The translations under genes were made by a program, and so were the position numbers. Below, piece after piece: positions 32,843 through 43,150 of a stretch of 64,000 nt of DNA. The stretch's first letter is position 1, and each line of letters opens with the position of its first letter. This DNA is from Pegoplata infirma. Its lineage: Eukaryota > Arthropoda > Insecta > Diptera > Anthomyiidae. Location of the stretch: NCBI GenBank assembly GCA_963921195.1, contig OY992539.1:207569035-207633034 (forward strand), given 5' to 3'. A model generated the notes under the pieces. The model was given only the letters and a program-made list of their open reading frames with translations. It was not told the DNA's origin and did not search any database.

Positions 32843-35755
32843 ATGATTAACGAAACCACAACGAAAATTTCAAAAAATAAAAGAAAAACAATGGATTATA
32901 AGACGACGACCTTAAGCATGAAATATGGATCACGAGTTGGAACATGGAACGTCCGCACTTTGCTGCAGCCATCGAAAATGGAAAATTTATGTAAGGAGTT
33001 TGTAAAATACAATCTATTATTTCTTGGTTTATGTGAAACAAGATGGAGTGATGTGGGTGAGTTTAACGCTCCGGAAGGGCTTAAGTTTTTATATTCTGGG
33101 AAACCGTCTGGTGGGAAAAGAGAAGGTGGAGTTGGTTTTCTCCTCTCAAAATCTGCATACAGCGCATTAATTGACTGGAAAGCACACTCAGATAGAATTA
33201 TCTCCATAAGACTACGTACGCGTGTAAGAAACATTACTATCATTCAGTGTTACGCACCAACAGAATTAGCTGACTACGGTATCAAAGAAGAATTTTATAG
33301 TTGCTTATCCAAGGTAACTTCCAGTGTGAGAAAGGGTGATATTATGGTGATAATGGGAGATTTCAACGCACAGCTAGGAGCAAATAATGAGGGCCTCGAA
33401 AACGTAATGGGTAGGCACGGCACCCTTTTCCCCCACAAACGGGTACACAAAGTGTCTTGGGTCTCCCCAGATAACCGAACTGAGAATCAAATTGACCACA
33501 TAGCCATCAGCCGCATCTGGCGAGGATCTTTGTTAGATGTGAGAAACAAACGTGGAGCGGATATAGGGAGCGACCATCACCTAATAGTGGCCACAATCCG
33601 TCTGAAGATAGCAGCAATAAAGAAAAATACGGTTGCTCAGAAACGACGCTTTGAGGTAGAAAAACTAAAGGATCCTACCATTCAGAATAATTTCACTGTT
33701 GCATTAAGTAATGCCGCACAAAACCTTTTCCAAGTTAACTGCTCAGATTGGAGTACCATCAGTAAAACGTTTCATGACGCTGCCGAACAAACCCTAGGAC
33801 ACAAGGTGCCTAAGCGTAAGAAGTGGATATCGGATAATACCTGGAACCTTATTAATGAAAGAAGGGAAATAAAGAATGGTGTTAATCGTGCCAAGACGAG
33901 ATTAAGTAAAGAGGAATGGCAACAGAAATACAGTTTAGCCGACCGTTTAGTTAAGAAAAGCGCTCGAAATGATAAACGTGAATGGATGAATAAACTAGCA
34001 CTTCAGGCCCAAGCTGCAGCCGACACAAATCGCACTAGGGATCTGTATAAGACAACACGTGAATTATCAGGAAGAAAAATGTGTGCAACTAGGCCTCTTC
34101 AAAATACAAACGGTGAACTCACAACATCAAAGAACGAACAACTACTAATATGGACAGAATACTACTCTGATTTACTTTCAAATCCTGGCCCCGCCATAGA
34201 TATATCGTGCGACTGCACTAATCATACCATAAGAAACGACATCTCTTGCGATTGCCCAGGTCTCCCCGAAATAGTTTCGGCCATCAAATCGCTTCGTAGC
34301 AACAAAGCCGCTGGGCCTGATAATATACCACCTGACTTATTAATGGCGGACCCAAATACAAGCTCTCGTTTGATTTTTCCGCTAATAAAGAAATTCTGGG
34401 ATTGTGAAAACCTACCCAGTGAACTAAAGGAAGGCATTATTGTAAAGCTTCCAAAAAAAGGAAATCTAACAGAGTGTAGAAATTGGAGAGGCATTACATT
34501 ACTTAACTCGATAACTAAGATACTGGCTCACATAATAAGCAAGCGACTCTCAGATTCTTTAGAACCTCTGTTACGTAGAGAACAGGCTGGATTTCGTCCT
34601 CGCAGATCAGGCATTGATCACGTAAATAGCCTTCGTATCATTGTGGAACAATCTGTTGAATTCAGAACTCCATTATACCTTGGGTTTATAGATTTTGAAA
34701 GAGCGTTTGATACCCTACAACATGAGGCTATTTGGAAGGCATTGGTTTGCAAAGGTGTTCCCCAGAAAATTATTAATATGGTCAAGGGGTTATATAACGA
34801 CGCCAGTTGCCGAATTTTGCATGAAGACCAAGTTGGAGAAAGAGTGATGATTCTGACTGGAGTGCGACAAGGCTGCGTATTGTCTCCGCTGCTTTTCAAT
34901 ATAGTACTGGACGTGACGATGAAGAACGTAATGAAGGAGTCTGGCGGTATTCAATGGGGTATGCAAGGCAGTCTGGGTGATTTAGACTACGCTGACGACA
35001 TTTGTCTTTTATCTCATAAGCACACTGATCTATCTTTGAAGTTGCAAGCTGTTAAAGATCATGCTGCAAAATCAGGTCTAAAGATCAATATAGCAAAAAC
35101 TAAGATTTTATGCATTAACGCCAACCCACCCCAGAACTTTACTATTTCTGGCGCAGAAATCGAAATAGTAAACTCATTTTGTTATTTAGGCAGCATTATT
35201 AATAACAACGGCGGAACAAGAGAAGATATTAACTCTCGTATAAAGAAAGGACGCGCAGCATATGGAGCATTGCAAAATGTATGGAGTTCTCCGCTAATTT
35301 CACGGAAGACCAAAGTCAAAATTTTTAACTCCAATGTGAAATCTGTCCTTCTTTACGGTTGCGAGACGTGGAACGCTGCCACAGCAGAATTAAAGGCTCT
35401 ACAGGTATTCATCAATCGATGCCTTCGAAAAATCTTACGAGTTTTCTGGCCAGCGGTAATTTCCAATAATACACTATGGCAGTTGACAAGGCAGCAACCA
35501 ATTCAGAAGGAGATATGCTTGCGTAAATGGAGGTGGATAGGACACACCTTAAGGAAGCCACATGATGACATAGCCAGACAAGCACTGGATTGGAATCCAC
35601 AAGGAAGCCGTAGAAGAGGAAGACCATCAAATACGTGGAGAAGACTTGTTGAAACAGAAGCAGCTAGTGCTGGTCGAAGTTGGAATGAAATAAAATATAT
35701 AGCTTTAGATAGAATAGTTTGGAATAACTTTGTTATGGCCCTATGTTCCTCCTAG
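32843..35755 (+). CDS. APE endonuclease/reverse transcriptase of an RTE-like LINE, intact
   Basis: This polyprotein nicks chromosomal DNA and primes reverse transcription of its own RNA there. 970 residues with no stop or frameshift. The APE-type endonuclease covers about residues 30-250: GTWNVRTLL near 33, LGLCETRWSD near 64, QCYAPTE near 135, GDFNAQLG near 172, and GSDHHLIVATI near 243, the catalytic Asp-His end. The reverse transcriptase covers about 480-760: RSNKAAGPDNIPPDLL, GFRPRRSGIDH near 583, motif A FIDFERAFDTL near 616, motif B TGVRQGCVLSPLLFNIVLD near 672, and motif C DYADDICLL near 715. The C-terminal part has LLYGCETWN, LRKWRWIGHTLRKP and RRRGRPSNTWRR, common in craniofacial-development-protein-2-like/RTE-type LINE proteins. 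The first ATG is used; M15 is an alternative. Clade assignment is by motif memory only. Confidence 0.92.
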   Translation: MINETTTKISKNKRKTMDYKTTTLSMKYGSRVGTWNVRTLLQPSKMENLCKEFVKYNLLFLGLCETRWSDVGEFNAPEGLKFLYSGKPSGGKREGGVGFLLSKSAYSALIDWKAHSDRIISIRLRTRVRNITIIQCYAPTELADYGIKEEFYSCLSKVTSSVRKGDIMVIMGDFNAQLGANNEGLENVMGRHGTLFPHKRVHKVSWVSPDNRTENQIDHIAISRIWRGSLLDVRNKRGADIGSDHHLIVATIRLKIAAIKKNTVAQKRRFEVEKLKDPTIQNNFTVALSNAAQNLFQVNCSDWSTISKTFHDAAEQTLGHKVPKRKKWISDNTWNLINERREIKNGVNRAKTRLSKEEWQQKYSLADRLVKKSARNDKREWMNKLALQAQAAADTNRTRDLYKTTRELSGRKMCATRPLQNTNGELTTSKNEQLLIWTEYYSDLLSNPGPAIDISCDCTNHTIRNDISCDCPGLPEIVSAIKSLRSNKAAGPDNIPPDLLMADPNTSSRLIFPLIKKFWDCENLPSELKEGIIVKLPKKGNLTECRNWRGITLLNSITKILAHIISKRLSDSLEPLLRREQAGFRPRRSGIDHVNSLRIIVEQSVEFRTPLYLGFIDFERAFDTLQHEAIWKALVCKGVPQKIINMVKGLYNDASCRILHEDQVGERVMILTGVRQGCVLSPLLFNIVLDVTMKNVMKESGGIQWGMQGSLGDLDYADDICLLSHKHTDLSLKLQAVKDHAAKSGLKINIAKTKILCINANPPQNFTISGAEIEIVNSFCYLGSIINNNGGTREDINSRIKKGRAAYGALQNVWSSPLISRKTKVKIFNSNVKSVLLYGCETWNAATAELKALQVFINRCLRKILRVFWPAVISNNTLWQLTRQQPIQKEICLRKWRWIGHTLRKPHDDIARQALDWNPQGSRRRGRPSNTWRRLVETEAASAGRSWNEIKYIALDRIVWNNFVMALCSS

Positions 35756-35785
35756 GAACAAAAGGAATAAATATATATATCCGGC

Positions 35786-36243
35786 CGAAAATGGAATACA
35801 ACTCTCACATATGGGCAGGGGCTTCAGAGTCTATTCTGAAGCTTCTGGACCGTGTCCAGGGGAGGGCGGTGAAGCTTATCAATGACAGTAGTGTATCCAA
35901 CTCTATTGATTCATTGGAGCATCGTCGGAATGTGGGTTGTGTGACACTCTTCTATCGATATTATCATGGGAGGTGTTCATCTGAGATAAGCGAAATTATT
36001 CCCCAGGCCCGAGTGTTTGTTCGGAATACTCGCTTGTCTCGTAGAGCACACCCGTATGTTGTTGATTGTCCTGTGTTTCGCACAACGCATTACAGAGAAA
36101 ATTCGTTTTTCAGTCGAACAATTCGTATGTGGAATAAACTCCCTTCAGAGGTCTTTCCTGCCACTTATAACTTACAAAAATTTAAATCAAATATCCACAA
36201 ACACTACTCCCTCTTTCCTCCTTCCCATACCTTATTTTCCTGA
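35786..36243 (+). pseudogene. C-terminal part of the interrupted jockey/CR1-like reverse transcriptase
   Basis: It continues the frame broken at 32487. It begins with PKMEYNSHIWAGASESILKL, then LDRVQGRAVKLIND, SLEHRRNVGCVTLFYRYYHG and RTTHYRENSFFSRTIRMWN, the thumb and C-terminal domain usual after the reverse transcriptase in this LINE group. It ends 54 bases before the poly(A). About 152 residues. The open ATG at 35743 lies in the other LINE's tail and is not the real start. Apart from the insertion I see no stop or frameshift. Confidence 0.9.
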
Positions 36244-36296
36244 TCAATACAATGCACAGCATCAGTAGGGGGCATCCCCTGAGTATTGGTTTAAGT

Positions 36297-36321
36297 AAAA
36301 AAAAAAAAAAAAAAAAAAAAA
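36297..36321 (+). other. Poly(A) tail of the jockey/CR1-like LINE
   Basis: A 25-base uninterrupted A run follows the 3' UTR directly, marking the 3' end of that insertion. Confidence 0.85.
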
Positions 36322-36518
36322 GTAGTAGTATGTAGTATGGCAATACCGGAAAAAAAGTTTTCTACGTTTATTCAGATGGCAGCAGTTGCTAGTAAGACCT
36401 TAGTAGCACACTAAATTTTAGAACCTCTAACTAAATTTTGCGTGGAAAATTTCCAAATTTTATTTTATGTATATGTAAGATATTGGATAGTTCTTACGAG
36501 TGTACTGATCATTTCATA

Positions 36519-37378
36519 CACTCAAAATAATACGTTCGTAGATTTACTAATTTTTTTTTGCTAATGCTGGTTAGCTAACTTTTAGCAAATTTTTAGTTGA
36601 GATTAGCATGTTAGCAAAAATATCTTGTAAACTTCATTTAGAATTAGAAATTTTAAACAAAATTTAAACTAATTTTTTTTGCTAAATTTAAATTTGAGCT
36701 GACCAAATTTTTACAAGCTTTTTTGCTAATATTAACAAAAATAAATGGTAAATTTTTTTTTATTTTCAGAAAACTTAAAATGGCGATATCTCGGAAACTA
36801 AGCCAGATAGAGCAAAACGGAGGCTATTTTTGGTTCTCGAGCTGTATTTCATAGTATCGCCGGTCCTCTTCACATGTATGGACCCTAACTTTGGATCCAA
36901 AATAGTTAGCATTCCCGAAAATTTTAAATGCTCATATCTCGGTAAATATTGCCGACACAACAAAAAGTCCAAAAGCTCTCAAGACGTAGAACAAGACCGC
37001 AAAATAATCAAAAGCTCTCCGAGTAATATTTTTTAAGTTTTGAAATTCTCAAAACCCCGGTGGTCCCCTAAAATCACGTATCTAAAAAACTAAGCAAGGT
37101 AGAGCGAAACGGACACAAATTTTGGATCAAAAACTATGACGATTTTTAAGGAACCCAACTAGGTCTAGGCTCATCGGGGTCTGGACCTATCGGGTCCGAA
37201 CCCAATGGGGCCCTCAAATGTGTATGAACTAAGTTGAAATAAAAATAATTTCGGTTAACTAATTTTTAGCAAAACGGTTTTGCTAACTTTACCAAAAAAA
37301 TTGTGGGTTCAAAATCAGCAAATTTTCTTGTAGGTTTACAAGCTTTTTAGCTAACTTTACAGTTTTTTTTTTTGAGTG
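36519..37378 (+). mobile_element. TA-flanked TIR element P (ends CACTCAAAA / TTTTGAGTG)
   Basis: CACTCAAAATAA at the left and TTTTTTTTTTTGAGTG at the right, both directly flanked by TA (36517-36518; 37379-37380), fit Tc1/mariner-type integration. The interior has GGCGATATCTCGGAAACTAA, CTCTTCACATGTATGGACCC, CCCGGTGGTCCCCTAAAATC and TCATCGGGGTCTGGACCTAT. The same interior occurs in the opposite orientation in the element at 39058-41535. No coding frame. Confidence 0.75.
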
Positions 37379-37663
37379 TAGTTATATGAGCAGTATTTGC
37401 TGAGTTATTTTAGCCTTCACTAAGTCTTAGTAACACCTCAAGAATATAAGTAATATTCTTGAGCTGATATTAAAGACTGGCGCTCTCAAGGAGCCAGTAG
37501 AAGAACTAAATTTGTTTTATCTCTATATTATAAAGTCTCTGGTGATCGTTTACAATAAACTAACAAAAATGCGTTAAATGAACTTAAAACAATACAAGAA
37601 TAAAAAAAAAGAAATAAAATAAATAGAATAAAATAAATAAATACTACAAATAAATAGAATAAA

Positions 37664-38251
37664 AATATGAAATAGAAAATTTTTATGATTTTGCGCTATG
37701 AACAACTGAAAATGGTAATTTATCAATATTTTCACAAAAAATTTGCACTTTCACAAGGCCAAAGCTGCCTTAAGGAGGGTTCTAATGCTTTTGCGATGTA
37801 CTAGAGAGTTCTTAACTATTGTCTTGGCTACAATTTTTGTCTTAGTATTGGATCGAAAATCTCAATGGTTTGGCTGTTATAGGCCAAAATATCCAAAAAA
37901 AAATTACAAAAAGTGGTGAATTTTCCACATTTTCGACTTTTTGACCATGAAAACGAAGTATTTTCTAAGTAATATGTACAGAGAAATTGTAGCCCGAGAC
38001 AATAGCTACAACTTTACTTTTGAAAATAAGTCAAAATTTCAAATAGTTTACGAAATATGAGCCCAAGAAAATTTGCAAATTTTCCAAAAAAAATAAAGTC
38101 TGAGAAAAAACTTCAAGTCAAAATCGGGAGGCTCGATTTTCACCGTAGACGTATGGTCTAGTTGACTTTTTTGCTCAGTACAATCCCAAGAATCAGAAAC
38201 GCGAAGCGCCCATTAAGATTTTTTTCCTTCCTTACTAATCGCCCCACCCTA
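37664..38251 (-). repeat. Right terminal inverted repeat of the 8.3-kb element
   Basis: Reverse complement of 29918-30487 with a small number of substitutions and a few-base insertion near 38217-38232. Confidence 0.9.
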
Positions 38252-38443
38252 TTGACTATAAATAAAAAGTTGATCAAATTTTTGATCAAAATCGAAAAAA
38301 TGTTTGATTGAAAAAAATTTTCAATCAATCACCTACAATTTGATGATTGGTATAATAATTTTTTTAATTGGAGGAATTTCAATCAAAAAATTGATTGAAT
38401 CCGCGTTTTTGGTGATTGAAATTCGTTTCAAATTTTTTCTGTG
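38252..38443 (+). mobile_element. Right piece of the H-family TIR element split by the 8.3-kb foldback
   Basis: From attgactataaataaaaagttgatc to AAATTTTTTCTGTG, followed by TA, it matches the reverse complement of 45798-45985. Together with 29859-29909 it makes an incomplete copy; its 5' end has been replaced by the GTCY element ending at 29858. Confidence 0.8.
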
Positions 38444-38445
38444 TA

Positions 38446-39055
38446 GCACGCTACCAACTAACCTACAGGGAACCCCTTTAGAACCATTATTGCAGGAGAT
38501 AGAAAAAGTACTAAAGTAAATATTATTTTACCAAGATTTACGTTTTTAAATTTTAACCACCTCTTTTTGAAGGATTCATCTTTGAATCAGAACTTCTTAA
38601 AAGTTTTTCCAGAATGTGTGTTCCACTAAATTTCGAATACAACATTTTTATGACCGTTATTTCATGAGATCGAAAAAGTACCAAAGTATACTTTTTCTTC
38701 CATTTTGTCAGAATGATACTATATTCCAAATTTTTGGCAACATTATTTCAGGAGATAATAAAAGTAACAAAGTGGATATTATTTATTTGCCAAGATTAAA
38801 CTTTATAAATTTAAGCTAACACTGCTACCTTTTTTCCCTTATAGTCAGAGTTATGACCATTATTTCAGGAGATTGAAAAAGTACCAAAGTTCTTTTTTCA
38901 AGAAATATAGAAAATACCAAAGTACACTTTTTTTACCCCTTTTTATAACTTTTTAATCAGAATTTCTAATAACTTAGATTTAGTTGATCTTTATCTTTAT
39001 ATTTCAAAATGTGAACCTACATTCTAAAATTTAATTCTCTTGCTTTAGATATAAA
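38446..39055 (+). repeat. Degenerate 'aaaagtacc' array, second copy
   Basis: The units ttatttcaggagat.gaaaaagtaccaaagt..cttttt.accc recur at roughly 110-120 bp, as at 4061-4740. No gene. Confidence 0.55.
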
Positions 39056-39426
39056 TACACTCAGAAAAAAAAAACTAAAAAATGGGAAAACTAACTAAAT
39101 TCAAGGAATATTGATAATGATTACACAGAAAAAAAAAATTTGTCAATACAATTAATTTCATTGTTAATACAATTAAACATTTAATTGAAACTGAGCCTAC
39201 ATTGGATTTTGTCAATACAACATTGACTTTTGTAACTTTTAAAAAAATATCAACTCATTTTTGTCAATTAAATTCATTGTTGTATCAACAATTAAATTAA
39301 TTGAAAAGTTTGTAATAAATTATATTAACGGAAATAAGCATGCTTTAATGTCATTTTATAAAAAAAAAAAAATCTAAAAATAAAACAAAAAAAATCTAAA
39401 AAATTAAAAAAAAAAAAAAATATTAG

Positions 39427-39493
39427 CCGGCAGCTGGAATCGAACCCGGAACGAACATGATAGGAGTCTAGCACACTACCACCGTGCTATTCC
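39427..39493 (-). other. tRNA-like module 1 in element I1
   Basis: On the minus strand an A-box-like TAGCACGGTGGTAGTG, a possible D stem AGCAC/GTGCT, and the B box GGGTTCGATTCC at tRNA spacing. The T stem and acceptor stem pair poorly, so it is a tRNA-derived module and not a working tRNA. Confidence 0.6.
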
Positions 39494-39603
39494 TTGTATA
39501 TATTTGTAGTTGACTATACGCGTATATTAAAGGAAATAAACCGGTTTTAATGTCATTTTATTTAAAAAAAAATATAAAAAACAAAAAAAAAAAAAACATC
39601 TAA

Positions 39604-39670
39604 CGGCAGCTGGAATCGAACCGGCAACGAACATGGTACGAGTCTAGCACACTACCACCGTGCTATTTCT
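39604..39670 (-). other. tRNA-like module 2 in element I1
   Basis: Same layout as module 1, 177 bp downstream, with TAGCACGGTGGTAGTG and a B box reading GGTTCGATTCC. Confidence 0.6.
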
Positions 39671-39770
39671 CATATATTTTTTACTTGTCTTAACGCGTAT
39701 AAAAGATGTTGCAGACTAGCAAAACAAAAATAATTTAAAATAAAAATAAATAAAAATAAAAAAATGTTTC

Positions 39771-39838
39771 CGCCAGCTGGCAGCGAACCCGCAATGTTCA
39801 TGATTTGAGTCTAGCACATTACCACCGAGCTATCGTCA
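39771..39838 (-). other. tRNA-like module 3 in element I1
   Basis: Minus-strand TAGCTCGGTGGTAATGTG (A box close to consensus) and GCGGGTTCGCTGCC (B box with one changed base). The same module, with small insertions, occurs at 53453-53533. Confidence 0.6.
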
Positions 39839-40860
39839 CATAAATTTGAGCTTCATTAAATAAATTTATAAGGTGTCTGTGTTATCAATGAGCATTTTGT
39901 GCGTTTTTTAACAATGATTTTAATTGATGCATTTAATTGGAAATTAAATTGGATTTTTGTCACATTAACTATATACATTGTTGATACAATTAAAAACGTT
40001 GTTGAACTGGAAGTTAGTTGCTAACAATTTGTTTTGTTACTTGTGATTTCACGATATTTTTTTCTGTGTTAAGCTCCATTGCCATGTTTTCCTTCTTTTA
40101 AATTCATATTTTTCTTAAAAATAATTAAAGAAAAAATTTTTTAATATTATGCCAATTTGAACCAAAAAATGGGAAAAATTTTCTTTCAATTTAGTTCATA
40201 CGCATTTGAGGACCCGATTGGGTGAAGGCCCCATTGGGTTCGGACTGATAGGTTCAGACCCCGATGGGCCCAGACCCAGTTGAGTTCCTTAAGAATCATA
40301 AAATTTTTTGATCCAAAATTTTTGTCCGTTTCACTCTACTTTGCTTAGTTTTTGAAATACGTGAATTTAGGGGGCCACTGGGGTCTTGAGATTTTAAAAA
40401 CTCGATAACTTGAAAACTATTACTCGAAGAGCATTTCGGTATTTGGCGGCCTTGTTCTCCGTGTCAAGGGCTACAAAAATGCTTTTGAACTTTTTGTTGT
40501 GTTGGCATTATTTACCGAGATATGAGTATTTTAAAATTTTCGGAAATGCCAACTTTTTTAAATCCAAAGTTAGGACCCATTGGGGTCCACACATGTGAAG
40601 ATGATCAGCGATACTATGGACATTCAAAGAACCAAAAATGGCCTCCATTTTGCTCTATCTGGCTAAGTTTTCGAGATATCGCCATTTGCCCGAGTTACTA
40701 AAGTTTTACTAAAATAGTGGAAAAATCTTCCTCAAAGCTAAGAAAATGAACTAATTGGCAGAAAATTACGTCCTAAAACTAAAGAAGAGGAACATGTCTT
40801 AAAATTAAAGATTTTTGTCATATATTTAGGGAAAATTTCTTTGGCGGTAAGAATTTCTTC

Positions 40861-41352
40861 CATCCCAGCAAAAACATGGTAATGAGTTGTGAAAAGTAAT
40901 CATTACCAAGTACATTATTTATAATGAGTACCCATTACCATTAACATTATTTTAAGCCCAAAAGTAACTACTTCTCAGTAATATGTTATAAAAGCACCTC
41001 TAAGTAATAATATCTTCTTGCACTTGCAGTTTTTAACCTTTATAATTCAATTAACTTAAAAAGTACTTAAAAACTTAATAAAAATTACGCAATTTTTAAG
41101 TTTTAGTAAAAACAAGTTAAATTTTAAAAGTTTTAATTAACTAATTATTAAATTTCTTATTGGTAATGGGTTTTTACTCCTTATTTGTAATTCGAGGCAG
41201 TAACTACTTATTTATCTCCATACTCTTCACTAGTTATTTTTGTCTCACGCCCTTGTTAAAATAATTAGTGTTTCATTCAATAAGTAACTACTTATTAACA
41301 TCTGTTTCGGATTACAAAACCCATTACTTTAATGCCAATTTTTGCTGGGATG
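40861..41352. mobile_element. TIR element with ends CATCCCAGCAAAAA
   Basis: A 14-bp perfect TIR (40861-40874; 41339-41352) encloses AT-rich DNA with GTAATGAGT/ACTCATTAC-type words, such as GGTAATGAGTTG and ATTACCATTAACATT. It is inserted in element Q. TSD not clear; superfamily not assigned. Confidence 0.75.
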
Positions 41353-41537
41353 TATTTGGGAATTCCATTGAAGGAAACTAATGGACTATTTAACAGTACA
41401 TGAACTTAAATTTTTCCCAACACTTCAGAAAATTTCCCAACTTTGAGTTAAATTTAACTAAATTGTGGGAAAATTTATAAACTATTTTGAAGAAAATTTT
41501 TCCAAAGTTTATGTTAAGTCTTTTTTTTTTGAGTGTA

Positions 41538-42909
41538 GATCTTAACTGATCACTTCGAATCTAATGAATATTTAAATGGGACGATCATGACTAAAATTCT
41601 AAAAATTTTAAACTTTAGTGCTGAAAGAAATAAGCGGTCATAGCTGAGTAATATCAGTAATAAGACCTCTTATCAATTACCCAGTCATACAAAATCGAAC
41701 TATCCGAATCGGAATGGGATGAAAAAAATGACATTTTCGCTGCAATCATTACTGTACCTACATCGTTGCGTATGATTGCTATTTAAAGGCAATTACAAAA
41801 TTAAGCATACGCCTTATACAGTTTTCAAGCAATTATTATTATAAAATTAATTATAATAAAAGTTCACCAACTTCAAATGCGTGTGAAAGAAATCTAGCGC
41901 TGAACTAAAAAAAAACCTTGAGAATTTGTTTTGGAATATATTTTATTTGCTTTTGGTTTCATCCCATTCCGATTTTGGTTGTGGCACTGTGTTAATGATG
42001 AAAGCTCTGCTACAATCAATTTTTGCTGGGTTTTTTCGCAAACATTTTTGTCATAATATGATTTTTTATAAAATCCATTATTATTTCTTTAAAAATCATC
42101 TTCCTAAATCTTACAGATCAATCAATATTTCAACCACGCACATGTTTTCAATACAAAAATTTCTTATTCAGCGCTTTTATGTAAAACAAAAAAAATATTT
42201 TGAGCAAAAAAATATATATTTTTAATTTAAACTAATGTTGGAGCTTACAGAAAAATGCTATCTACAACTTAATCAAACTAAACTACATTTTAATATTTAT
42301 AAATAACTTTTCATATCAACAAAACAAAATGAAAAACAGCATCCCCTTGCCATTAAACAACAAAAAAATAAACAAATTTTAAACAAATTTTCCCAAAAAC
42401 ATGTAACACTCATGTTTGTAACTTGTTGTTACATATTTTAAAGAATAACATGAGTTCCAAAAAAAAAAAAAAAAACAAATCACTAACGTACATAAGCAAT
42501 TTGTAACAATTTATTATAAATTTTCAGCAACATTTTGAAAGAAAAAAAATATTTATAATATAAAAAATGTTTCAAACAAGATTCAAAAGAAGGCAAATTT
42601 TTGTTATGACGTAGAGTGTATGGTTAAAACGCTCAAAAGATTTCAGTAGTAAAAGAAAAAGAAAGAAAAAAAACTTGAAAAAATAATAATTTCGTTAAAC
42701 AATAAGAAATTCGTAGATTTAGACAGCTTTTGAATGTAACCACCCTTTAATCATTAGAGCTTTTCGATTGTCACCCTTATTTAATATGAGTCCGTTTGAA
42801 ATTATTTTTTTGATTTTTCTTTGATTTTTCTGTATTTTTCAGGTTTTTTTTATGTTCATAAGTTTTTCTATTTTTTTTTTTTACTTTTCTGAGTTTTTGA
42901 TATTTTTAA
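41538..42909. other. AT-rich sequence, nothing recognised
   Basis: The 99-residue frame at 41926-42225 is Phe- and Lys-rich low complexity without a domain. ATCGGAATGGGATG near 41708-41721 is mirrored by CATCCCATTCCGAT near 41960, possibly the ends of another small inverted element. Confidence 0.4.
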
Positions 42910-43150
42910 AATTACACCGAACAATAATTTTATTGGATCAATGAACTTTTTCATTAAATTAATGAAAAATTTCTTTGCAATAATGAAAATGTTCGTGTGT
43001 TTAATGAAAATATTCCATTTGAAGAAATTCCATAAAATGAATGATTATTTTCATAAACCCCATAACATTTTTCCTAAATTTGATGATAAAAATCATAGCT
43101 ATTATGAAAAATATCATTGATCCGATGAAAAAAATTTCTCATTTCACTTT
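42910..43150. repeat. Foldback of TTCATT/AATGAA words
   Basis: TTGGATCAATGAACTTTTTC at the left is mirrored by ATATCATTGATCCGATGAAA at the right, with many AATGAAAAT/ATTTTCATT words between. Confidence 0.55.

Larger units (their letters stand above)
32488..35775 (+). mobile_element. RTE-like LINE inserted in the jockey/CR1-like LINE
   Basis: It is flanked by 13-bp duplications TATATCCGGCCGA at 32475-32487 and 35776-35788. One long intact frame (32843-35755) encodes endonuclease plus reverse transcriptase. The 3' UTR is only about 20 bp and ends in AATAAATATA-like DNA rather than a long poly(A). A very short 3' UTR and a single main ORF fit RTE-type LINEs; the exact clade is unresolved. The TSD matches perfectly and the frame is intact, so the insertion is probably recent. 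Confidence 0.9.
30590..36321 (+). mobile_element. Jockey/CR1-like LINE, 5'-truncated and split by a second LINE
   Basis: One reverse-transcriptase frame runs from 30600 to the insertion point at 32487 and resumes in the same frame at 35789, ending at 36243. The 3' UTR has a small hairpin AGGGGgcatCCCCT (about 36267-36280) and a 25-base poly(A) at 36297-36321. No APE endonuclease or ORF1 lies upstream, so the copy was truncated at insertion; an in-frame stop at 30588-30590 precedes the first ATG. No TSD is evident. Confidence 0.85.
29918..38251. mobile_element. 8.3-kb hAT-like foldback element with roughly 570-bp TIRs, carrying nested LINEs
   Basis: The left TIR (29918-30487) and the right TIR (about 37664-38251) are near-identical reverse complements starting TAGGGTGGGGCGATT. 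Flanks are TTGACTAT at 29910-29917 and 38252-38259, an 8-bp TSD (9 bp if the terminal A is given to the flank). A paralogous unoccupied site at 45798-46271 reads straight through this point. Starting TAGGG and 8-bp TSD fit hAT. Without the nested LINEs and the 36519-37378 element, only about 1.7 kb is its own sequence and no transposase is seen. Confidence 0.9.
39124..40068. mobile_element. TIR element I1 (ends CACAGAAAAAAA) with three tRNA-like modules
   Basis: The left end CACAGAAAAAAAAAATTTG and right end CGATATTTTTTTCTGTG form the TIRs. The left flank is TA; the right flank has decayed to TT. The 5' and 3' arms (39124-39330 and 39890-40068) recur around the copy at 52375-53734, which keeps TA on both sides. 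Between them lie three spaced tRNA-like modules on the minus strand. Confidence 0.75.
39058..41535 (-). mobile_element. TA-flanked TIR element Q, same family as 36519-37378, with two nested elements
   Basis: Ends CACTCAGAAAAAAAAAAC and TTTTTTTTTTGAGTG, TA on each side (39056-39057; 41536-41537). The interior 40195-40700 is the reverse complement of 36770-37230 in element P. Nested are a CACAGAAAA-type element (39124-40068) and a CATCCCAGCAAAAA-type element (40861-41352). No coding frame. Confidence 0.75.

Noticed and set aside
29918..38251. Maverick/Polinton element, suggested by long TIRs
   Set aside because: No integrase, polymerase B, ATPase or capsid-type frames are present, and the duplication is 8 bp rather than 6 bp.
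39427..39838. Cluster of functional tRNA genes
   Set aside because: The A and B boxes are recognisable but the acceptor and T stems do not pair, and the modules lie inside a TIR element.
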